NCBI GenBank assembly: GCA_036245805.1
Contig: BTRK01000006.1
Coordinates: 1 to 64,000 of the forward strand
Direction of reading: 5' to 3'
From: Pristionchus mayeri
Taxonomy: Eukaryota > Nematoda > Chromadorea > Rhabditida > Neodiplogasteridae
DNA: 64,000 nt
Shown: piece by piece, positions 61,701 through 64,000 of the stretch
Layout of the letters: each line of letters opens with the position of its first letter
Position numbering within the stretch: the first letter of the stretch is position 1
Notes under the pieces: model-generated
Database searches by the model: none
What the model was told of the DNA's origin: nothing
The model's input: the letters and a program-made list of their open reading frames with translations, nothing else
Program-made: the position numbers and the translations under genes

Positions 61701-63794
61701 AAACAATTTGTATATATGCAAATGTATGGGAGCGCATACTGGTTTCAATGAAACAACTCTCAAGTCGCTGCGCCAAATTGCAAGCCAACGGCGAGGAGTT
61801 GGGCAATTCTCGATTGTGCAATTGTCACCCCCCCCCCCAACCTACCAACTAATTTTGACGGGGCCTCATTTTGCTTTGACACAGGGCTTGAGTGTCTTCC
61901 CATATCCAACGTCAATTGCCGCATCAATTTCGTCTCGTGCTTTGAGATGGGCAGCATTGACGGAGATTAGTGTGGAGCTATTTGTAGAGGACAGCTTGGC
62001 ATGCAACACGCCCAAACACTGACGTCGGGGGGGGGGGGGGGGGGTTAAGATCGGGGGAGTTCGGGGCCAATCAGCCAGAGTGATTTAGTCGGTTGCATGG
62101 GTGTCCGGAAACTAATTTGTCTTGTGCATGGAGCAGAATCTTGCCGAAAGGCCCAGTGCTCTTGACCGAAGTGAAACGAGCTCAGGGTGGAATCGCGTCT
62201 TCGAGGATGTGCTTTATGTAATACTCCTTATTGATCTTTAAGCCCGGAGTGACAAAAACCAGAGGGAACTTGCATGTTGAGCAAAATGCATCCCAGTCTA
62301 TGATGTAGAAGGGATGGCTGGTATAACCAGTGACTCCACAACTATTTTAGGATTCTTCAGGATGAGAGGAAAAGATTAGGAAAAGATATTTTGGAAAGTC
62401 AGCTTGCCTTCGACGGTAAAAATATTTGCATCGCTGAATAAATTACGAAAGTGCGCCGATCTAGCACAATGTAACTACATTTTAATGTACCGTACTCAGC
62501 GGAGCTTGAGCTGAAGCGCATCCGTGCTACTTATTATACTTGTGAAGGTCGAGTCCAGCTCTTCCAGTCTTCCAGCTGGGACTTGGGAAGACGACAAACA
62601 AGACGATATAATAAGGAACGCTTGTCAATGGAACATTCTTCTCTCTCTCTAAAATCGATAAATCAAAAATCAAAAATTTCCGCAGATTTGAATGGGCGGG
62701 TGATTAGTAATATTCGGCCTACCATAGTTTTTAAAGCACTATCTAGCCTCGCCTTCCTTATCAAGTCAAACGTGGGCACCATTGCTTCTAGCAGCAAGCC
62801 CTCCCGGTTTTGGATAGTACCCATCATACTTCTGCCAGTTTTAGAGTACCAGTTTCAATAAACCCTGCCAGATTTGTCGTTGAACTAGTGGGCACCCTCC
62901 CGGATTTTAAAACTCAGCAGCAATCCATACCCACGTATGCATCGAGTAGTCCCCTGACATGGCCCGAGTTATTTTTGTGGAGGAGGGCAACAATATCCAA
63001 TGTGCGTTTATCGCAGAAAAAAGATATATTGACTGATTGACTTAAACTTACAGCCATGACATGGAAAGATGCTAGTCCTGGAGTAGGTGGCGCCTGATTG
63101 TACGCAACGGGAGAAAGAGACATCGACGGCCGAAGAGCATCTTTATCTAAACATTTGATTCTTCTATTATCGGCACTATTGCAGAAGAACAGATCGGGGT
63201 AACAATAGTGTGTAATGGTATCGGGAATAGGCTGGTATCAGGAGTAAATCACAAGCAGGTAAATCATATCTTTAGACGATGAACCCTTAGAAACCTAAAG
63301 AAAGTCTTAGCCTAAAATCTCAATCCTATTGCTCCATAACACCTTTTCGAGTCCCTGCTTCAGCCAAGACTGACCCTAAATAGCGTCAATTCGCCGCTTC
63401 CATTTACTCCTTTAAGGTATATATATCTCTGGTAAATTTGAGTAAACAGTATTAACGCACCGCACGATTGTACAAAATCCTTGCTAAGTTTGAATTTCCG
63501 GTTGAAATATTGGAGTCTTCGGTCACTCCATTGCTTCATTTCCCTGCTCGAATCCGCAGAAGCCTCGGATAGTCCTACGAACTCCCCTACTGCTTCGCGA
63601 ATCCTGAAAATTAAGTGAAAAGGAACTACATAAGTGATTTTTTCTACATACGAAATGATTTTTTTTCACGAAAACGCTTATTTCAGAGAACCAATTTATT
63701 GAACGTTATGTGTTAATACTTACGTGTTACCACGTTGGAATGGATTTTTGCTGGGGGGAGCACCGAGCTCGAAACGCGTTCGCTGATCCGGCAT
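24005..63794 (-). CDS. RHBDF: iRhom (inactive rhomboid, RHBDF-like), 24 exons over about 40 kb
   Basis: Exons in transcript order: 63794-63724, 63603-63461, 63146-63052, 59481-59372, 59309-59167, 52169-52045, 51884-51716, 47214-47138, 47032-46948, 42291-42167, 41687-41600, 40610-40571, 39529-39418, 37735-37661, 36479-36385, 36288-36228, 31400-31305, 30126-30046, 29988-29894, 26686-26539, 25120-25050, 24525-24386, 24309-24171, 24119-24005. They sum to 2,499 bases (832 aa), about the length of vertebrate iRhoms, with all phases matching. iRhoms are polytopic ER/Golgi pseudoproteases that guide client proteins such as ADAM17 or EGF-like ligands. Hallmarks are a long cytosolic N-terminus, TM1 (PFFTFWVSF), a Cys-rich lumenal iRhom domain, HEEAFLCSQ, the LFLHAG entry to the rhomboid core, GPSG and LLPWVDN. 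Weakest joints: the small exon 40610-40571, the AAG-type acceptors at 52170 and 47215, and a possible missing in-frame exon between 36228 and 31400. Only about 6% of the span is coding. Confidence 0.85.
24711..25037. mobile_element. Foldback element, about 330 bp
   Basis: In the iRhom intron between exons 21 and 22. TATAAGGAGTGCTTGTAACT at the left pairs with AGTTACAAGCACTCCTTATA at the right, with further complementarity through TTGAACGAAG. MITE-like and non-coding. Confidence 0.8.
25373..26473. mobile_element. Foldback element, CAGTAGCGCTC ends, 1.1 kb
   Basis: In the iRhom intron between exons 20 and 21. Perfect-looking 139-bp-class arms start CAGTAGCGCTCAAAAGTATT and are flanked by TA on both sides, a Tc1/mariner-type terminus. 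The interior carries blocks of the CAGTCGCG superfamily (CTATGTAAGAATAA, GCGTCATCACTACGCAAT), so it appears chimeric: unrelated ends around a shared core. No transposase. Confidence 0.8.
26690..28640. other. iRhom intron sequence, mostly unassigned
   Basis: Part of the 3.2-kb intron between exons 19 and 20. It is AT-rich, with a lone repeat end (CAGAAACGTTTGAGACAACCT, about 27806-27826) like the one near 57130-57155. A 45-bp near-perfect palindrome at 28253-28297 (AACAAATATCTTTAAAAT and mirror) may form a hairpin. A block near 28505-28530 (GCAGGCATCAAGGAAAAG) recurs at about 29727. I see no gene. Confidence 0.4.
28862..29528. mobile_element. Foldback element, about 670 bp
   Basis: In the iRhom intron between exons 19 and 20. 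GTGTCCTGTCTTTGCAAGCA pairs with TGCTTGCAAAGACAGGATA. Inner blocks (AATCAGTTCAATAAAAGTCC; GTTGGACGACTGCAACGAAT) recur inverted. It seems to lie within a larger inverted pair marked by GGGGGCCGTG at about 28672 and 29768. Confidence 0.75.
29975..30205 (-). repeat. Duplicated intron/exon border in iRhom
   Basis: About 58 bases are duplicated. One copy spans the 3' part of the 57-base intron between exons 18 and 19 plus the first 15 or so bases of exon 19 (about 29975-30032). The other (about 30147-30205) lies at the 3' end of the preceding intron, just upstream of the acceptor really used (30127). Both include TTTACAGGTGAATTGC, so the upstream copy is a potential decoy acceptor about 36 bases before the real one. 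Confidence 0.75.
30545..30900 (+). repeat. Dispersed repeat R2, copy 1
   Basis: Shares blocks with about 38325-38560: CCCTTATTTACGGTTCTGTA, GTCGTGATGTGCTTGGTTCG, AGCAGGAAACCATC-like and AATGAATTTTACAGTACAC. This copy carries about 110 extra bases in the middle, starting at TTAAGAGACCCTCC, the end of the TTAA-bounded element type, and so may hold an inserted fragment. It lies in the iRhom intron between exons 17 and 18. Confidence 0.7.
31777..32075. mobile_element. Foldback element, about 300 bp
   Basis: In the iRhom intron between exons 16 and 17. Arms of about 60 bp (AAAAAGTCGACGAGAAGAG and TCCTCTTCTCCTCGACTTTTT; ATATCTCAGCTCCCAG and CTGGGAGCTGAGATAT) surround a non-coding loop. Confidence 0.78.
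32080..33280. other. iRhom intron sequence with CTCTC/GAGAG-rich patch
   Basis: No exon could be supported, although an undetected iRhom exon may lie somewhere in 31401-36227. The stretch 32580-32680 is rich in CTCTC and GCGCGC, resembling the loops of several foldback elements in this window. The short frames on the - strand here are of low complexity and I do not regard them as genes. Confidence 0.35.
33285..34195. mobile_element. Nested foldback with phased TTTCTGAA repeats
   Basis: Outer ends carry GCTGCAGCAGGCTGTTGCAA at the left (33299 on) and its mirror at about 34165. Inside, 33480-33920 forms a second inverted pair ending GGGGATAAGACATTTCG. The right part, 33780-33900, consists of TTTCTGAA units spaced roughly every 14 bases. 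Non-coding. The same ATAAGACATTTCG-type end recurs at 35103, 35350 and 40240. Confidence 0.7.
35099..35371. mobile_element. Foldback element, GTGATAAGA ends, about 270 bp
   Basis: GGGTGATAAGACATTTCACA at the left pairs imperfectly with AATTATCTTATCACCGAG at the right. The interior repeats short GGAA/TTCGAA units (for example TCGAACTAGG twice). It belongs to the same family as the inner element at 33480-33920. Confidence 0.65.
35960..36110 (+). repeat. Dispersed repeat R3, inverted relative to 38050-38195
   Basis: Shares, in opposite orientation, GTTGCCTGATCCA, CTCTCTCATxCACGCGACG and CGTCCTxGxTGGGTAAC with about 38050-38195. Both copies are rich in CTCTC/GAGAG. The pair encloses iRhom exons 14-16, so the region could fold into a very large hairpin. 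Confidence 0.6.
36633..37609. mobile_element. Foldback element, TTAAGAGCCCG ends, about 0.98 kb
   Basis: Fills the iRhom intron between exons 14 and 15. TTAAGAGCCCGTTCGCATAA pairs with TTACGCGAGCGGGCTCTTAA. Arms continue with AATTTTCGAAAAT, CATCCCTCGGGAACC and GACGATCTCGAACATAAGG. Related termini (GGCCGTTCGTGTAAGAATCG) are seen in the element at 48299-49313. Non-coding. Confidence 0.8.
38325..38560 (+). repeat. Dispersed repeat R2, copy 2
   Basis: Shorter copy of the repeat at 30545-30900, lacking its roughly 110-base middle segment. It contains a local duplication of ATAAATG (GGTTATAAATGGTTATAAATG). Confidence 0.7.
38561..39417. other. iRhom intron sequence, nothing recognised
   Basis: Intron between exons 13 and 14. 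Apart from continuing R2/R3 repeat material near 38600-38720, I see no gene, RNA or clear element. Confidence 0.4.
39418..52169 (-). CDS. iRhom exons 6-13: cytosolic linker to first membrane span
   Basis: Exons at 52169-52045, 51884-51716, 47214-47138, 47032-46948, 42291-42167, 41687-41600, 40610-40571 and 39529-39418. They encode a basic/acidic cytosolic segment ([29 protein letters not shown]), a [15 protein letters not shown] motif, a basic pre-membrane stretch ([12 protein letters not shown]), then the first membrane span [16 protein letters not shown] onward (about residues 423-450), the segment most like vertebrate RPYFTYW. The 40-base exon at 40610-40571 was chosen because its length and phases are the ones the flanking exons need. 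Its sequence ends in NER before PFFTF, which is plausible but not proven. Confidence 0.75.
40731..41556. mobile_element. Non-autonomous mariner-like element, 826 bp
   Basis: In the iRhom intron between exons 11 and 12. Terminal repeats of about 27 bp, TTGGGTTGTCCCATAATTCG and its inverse, are flanked by TA on both sides. TTGGGTTG/CAACCCAA ends are typical of mariner-type elements. No transposase frame remains, so it is an internally deleted derivative. It ends only 44 bases from iRhom exon 11. Confidence 0.82.
42660..43740. other. Complex non-repetitive segment in iRhom intron, unassigned
   Basis: A compositionally distinct stretch of about 1.1 kb, more balanced in base content than its surroundings, without inverted repeats or long frames. 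It lies immediately before a LINE reverse-transcriptase relic and might be a retroelement long terminal repeat or untranslated region. I could find no matching target duplication or TG...CA ends, so the identity is open. Confidence 0.3.
43960..44745 (+). pseudogene. LINE (non-LTR retrotransposon) reverse transcriptase fragment
   Basis: Broken + strand frames show the N-terminal part of a Jockey/CR1-type reverse transcriptase ([26 protein letters not shown] followed by a stop, then HRST). Further on comes the C-terminal segment of the same ORF type ([40 protein letters not shown]). The catalytic YADD region between them is missing, so this is an internally deleted, frameshifted relic. It lies inside the iRhom intron between exons 9 and 10. 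Confidence 0.75.
44784..46776. mobile_element. 2-kb foldback palindrome with arms near 900 bp
   Basis: In the iRhom intron between exons 9 and 10. CGACTCGCGAGAGAATCGAC at the left pairs with GTCGATTCTCTCGCGATTCG at the right, and matching continues almost to a central loop at about 45710-45835. The loop is rich in CTCTC/GCGCTC. The right arm keeps a 182-codon frame on the - strand (46557-46009), and the left arm has the same sequence with frameshifts. I see no family in that frame and take it as fortuitous. A run of about 16 C lies just inside the right end. Confidence 0.85.
47240..47362. repeat. Tandem repeat, about 47 bp x 2.6
   Basis: Units share GGTAAAATTTTTACGGGTTG, CCTCTGACCCGCC and GGATAA. 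It lies a few bases upstream (on the - strand) of iRhom exon 8, followed to the right by a GAGAG-rich stretch (47380-47460) and ACGGCTCAAAAACGGCTCA, which mirrors part of the unit. Confidence 0.8.
48299..49313. mobile_element. Foldback element, GAGGCCGTTCG ends, about 1.0 kb
   Basis: In the iRhom intron between exons 7 and 8. ATATGAGGCCGTTCGTGTAA pairs with TTACACGAACGGCCTCATAT. Arms of more than 400 bp continue through GCTGATCACGATGAGCACGT and CTTCGTGATACACATTTTA. The loop (48740-48840) is GAGAG-rich. Subsegments (TGCTGTGCCAGATCT, CGATTCTTACAC) recur in the elements at 52522-54141 and 58440-58690. Confidence 0.82.
49320..50570. other. iRhom intron sequence, mostly unassigned
   Basis: AT-rich intron. 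On the - strand, 49745-49650 contains an open segment ending at a donor-like site (AACGAATGAAAGGATTTAAG then GTGGGA) and preceded by an acceptor-like CACAG. Its phase does not fit the iRhom exons around it, so I do not include it. Nothing else recognised. Confidence 0.3.
50572..50645 (+). ncRNA. tRNA-like sequence (probable pseudogene)
   Basis: An A-box-like TAGTGGTAGAGC and a B-box-like GGTTCGAATCT are correctly ordered, with a hairpin-forming middle (CTGCAT...ATGCAG). The acceptor and T stems do not pair well, so I regard it as a tRNA-derived relic rather than a working tRNA. Confidence 0.3.
50761..50869. mobile_element. Short inverted-repeat element, 109 bp
   Basis: CCAGTGGAGCAGCT at the left is the exact inverse of AGCTGCTCCAGTGG at the right, with a small AT-rich interior. 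MITE-like, in the iRhom intron between exons 7 and 8. Confidence 0.65.
52522..54141. mobile_element. Foldback element, 1.6 kb, in iRhom intron 5
   Basis: ACAGTTTTCCATGGGAAACG pairs with CGTTTCCCATGGAAAACTGT. Arms of several hundred bases continue through GATGATCACGCCTATC, GCTGCGTCTTCTGAAGCG, CGGCCTCGAGAACCCC and CTGTGCCAGATCTTTCCGG. Non-coding. A partial, diverged copy of one arm lies at 58440-58690 and another piece of the end at 54867-54900. Confidence 0.85.
54142..54866. mobile_element. Foldback element with a second foldback inside
   Basis: Outer arms of about 75 bp (GGGTGACCCCCAGTAACCCC; AATGACCCCACACCT) are inverted copies of 54795-54866. An inner inverted pair runs from about 54440 to 54755 (AAGGACCCATTTGAGAAACA against TGTTTCTAGAATGGGTCCTT; GCGACCAAATATTAC). 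It abuts the right end of the 52522-54141 element, and a fragment of that element's end reappears right after it, which suggests insertion into it. Confidence 0.8.
55482..56838. mobile_element. Foldback element, CAGTCGCGCC family, 1.36 kb
   Basis: Ends CAGTCGCGCCGGAAAGTCAC and the inverse (GTGACGGCGCGACTG) are flanked by TA. Arms reach the shared blocks TTATTGCGTAGTGATAACGC, CTTACATAGATTTTTTCCTG and GCTTCTAGACTAGCTAGAGA. The centre (56085-56275) is a further hairpin around GCGGCGACCGTTTTTCGGAG with a short CTCTC-rich loop. Lies in iRhom intron 5. Confidence 0.85.
57164..57571. mobile_element. Foldback element, about 400 bp
   Basis: Outer ends (TTCTGAGCTTAGC and GCTCAGAACTGATATTC) and inner blocks (GTTTTTGTGCTAAAATCGAC against GTCGATTTTAGCACAAAAAC) are inverted copies. 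Non-coding; directly adjacent to the mariner derivative that follows. Confidence 0.75.
57576..58390. mobile_element. Non-autonomous mariner-like element, 815 bp
   Basis: TTGGGGTGTGCCAAAAGTTC and its near-inverse (GAACTTTTGGGACACCCCAA) bound the element, flanked by TA on both sides. Same type of termini and similar length as 40731-41556, but a different subfamily. No transposase frame. Confidence 0.82.
58440..58690 (+). repeat. Partial arm of the 52522-54141 foldback family
   Basis: Diverged direct copy of about 52570-52840, including TAATTTTAGCGAGTACG, CTCGAGAACCCCAAAAATCA and AAACGCTCTCATAT. One arm only. Confidence 0.75.
58759..58836. mobile_element. 78-bp hairpin
   Basis: TACTAGGTCGGATGAGAACT pairs exactly with AGTTCTCATCCGACCTAGTA. 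The short interior also pairs (GCCGTCTTTGATAT against ATATCAAAGGCGGC), with a 7-base bulge in one strand. It is either a minimal MITE or a structured RNA hairpin if transcribed. Confidence 0.65.
59167..63794 (-). CDS. iRhom exons 1-5: cytosolic N-terminal region
   Basis: Five exons (71, 143, 95, 110 and 143 bases) start at ATG 63794-63792 ([11 protein letters not shown]). They match the order of conserved cytosolic iRhom blocks: a basic/Trp segment ([16 protein letters not shown]) like the QQWQRRSLHH region of vertebrate iRhom, a PPTPGLASF block like PPLTPGVLSL, and a [10 protein letters not shown] block like RRKRMSVAHM. If the donor at 59166 (GTGAGC) is skipped, the frame runs to a stop at 59131-59129 and gives a 199-residue N-terminal-only product. 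The assignment to iRhom rests on moderate similarity plus strand, order and phase; a separate small gene is the alternative. Between exons 3 and 4 lies a 3.6-kb intron full of transposons. Confidence 0.65.
59912..61160 (+). mobile_element. mariner element, 1,249 bp, with TA target duplication
   Basis: Terminal repeats begin TTAGGTTGAACAGAAAGTCT, the inverse closes the element, and TA flanks both ends (59910-59911, 61161-61162). Length and termini are those of a full-size mariner. It encodes a broken transposase and is inserted inside an older foldback element. Confidence 0.93.
60076..61090 (+). pseudogene. mariner transposase, inactivated
   Basis: Recognisable mariner (DD34D) transposase blocks occur in order: the N-terminal [17 protein letters not shown], a helix-turn-helix [37 protein letters not shown] and [16 protein letters not shown]. 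The second and third catalytic Asp (HDN, PSD) are present 34 residues apart. The first is Val (GTC at 60534-60536, where mariners have TGDEKW). There is a TGA at 60384-60386 in place of a conserved Trp, plus frameshifts before about 60350 and near 60578, and probably another near 60150. It cannot make active enzyme. Confidence 0.92.
61461..61838. mobile_element. Foldback element, uninterrupted relative of 59670-61283
   Basis: About 380 bp. Arms share GCCGTTGGCTTGCAATTTGG, ACCAGTATGCGCTC and CAACGTATAGGGGGT with the interrupted copy. At the position of the mariner it simply reads through (ACAATTTGTATATATGC), giving a natural empty-site comparison. The edges are poly-G and poly-C rich. Confidence 0.82.
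61870..62470 (-). pseudogene. Tc1/mariner-superfamily transposase relic
   Basis: Degenerate - strand frames read, from high to low coordinate, [12 protein letters not shown] (the first catalytic Asp region), [24 protein letters not shown] followed by a stop, [15 protein letters not shown] (second catalytic Asp), GPELPDL, then a run of about 18 G/C bases that breaks the frame, and [17 protein letters not shown]. This order is typical of DDE transposases of the Tc1/mariner superfamily and differs from the mariner at 59912. Stops and frameshifts make it a pseudogene. I could not find its terminal repeats. Confidence 0.75.
62776..62946 (+). repeat. Dispersed repeat shared with the subtelomeric duplication
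   Basis: A roughly 170-bp diverged copy of about 8760-8935 and its counterparts at 6243-6418 and 11927-12102. Shared blocks include CTAGCAGCAAG, CTCCCGGTTTT, CATACTTCT, GTACCAGT and CCCGGATTTT. It links the subtelomere to an interior intron, probably through an unrecognised mobile element. Confidence 0.7.
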
Positions 63795-63803
63795 CTGAGC
63801 GAA
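63795..63803 (-). promoter_or_regulatory. Candidate 3' splice or trans-splice acceptor before iRhom start
   Basis: On the - strand, TTCGCTCAG lies directly before the ATG of the first recognised exon. Because the ATG follows the AG at once and no coding exon is seen upstream to the window edge, this could be a spliced-leader trans-splice site, as is common in nematodes. An ordinary acceptor for an exon beyond the window is equally possible. Confidence 0.35.
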
Positions 63804-64000
63804 TGTTGTGGTCGTCAAATGAAAACTCAAATCACTCTATTCTAGCCCACGAATACCTAAGCTCCTAGTGCTAAGCGACATTAGGATTTCCAAGCAGCGC
63901 GGAAAGCCCCTAAAGAAGGTTACAGGGTTTCGTGGTTAAGGATAAGTGAGCACATTACTTTTTTATAGTAAGACAAATTGGTCCTGCACTAGTATGCGTA

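Overview
The window is the left end of a eukaryotic chromosome and almost certainly comes from a nematode. Positions 1-5907 are an uninterrupted TTAGGC/GCCTAA telomere array with the G-rich strand running off the left end. The genes have many short GT-AG introns, and the only long proteins appear after splicing.

Layout. (1) 1-5907 telomere. (2) 5907-14200 rearranged subtelomere: a 1,147-bp arm that is an inverted copy of sequence further in, a short templated-looking insertion, a palindromic mobile element (7077-7866), then two apparently identical 3,167-bp tandem units. (3) 12850-21223, + strand: a 16-exon gene for a type II membrane protein with a BRICHOS-like domain and a Q/N/G-rich tail. 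The tandem duplication copied its first four coding exons, so unit 1 holds a truncated copy. (4) 24005-63794, - strand, tail-to-tail with the BRICHOS gene: one iRhom (rhomboid pseudoprotease) gene of about 40 kb. I reassembled it from 24 exons, 2,499 coding bases, with reading frame kept throughout; a few junctions are less certain.

Almost everything else lies inside introns of these two genes. It is a dense collection of foldback (long inverted repeat) elements, many nested, plus a mariner with a decayed transposase (59912-61160), a second Tc1/mariner transposase relic (about 61870-62470), two deletion-derivative mariners (40731-41556, 57576-58390) and a LINE reverse-transcriptase fragment (about 43960-44745). 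tRNA-like pieces occur at 19702-19786 (and its mirror) and near 50570-50645.

The two genes show no obvious functional link. The most noteworthy points are the record of chromosome-end repair, the unusual pattern of lost and kept catalytic residues in the iRhom, and the recurring organisation of the foldback elements: GAGAG-rich loops, nesting, and a mariner insertion with an empty-site sister copy nearby. I found no prokaryotic features, no CRISPR array and no intact autonomous transposon.
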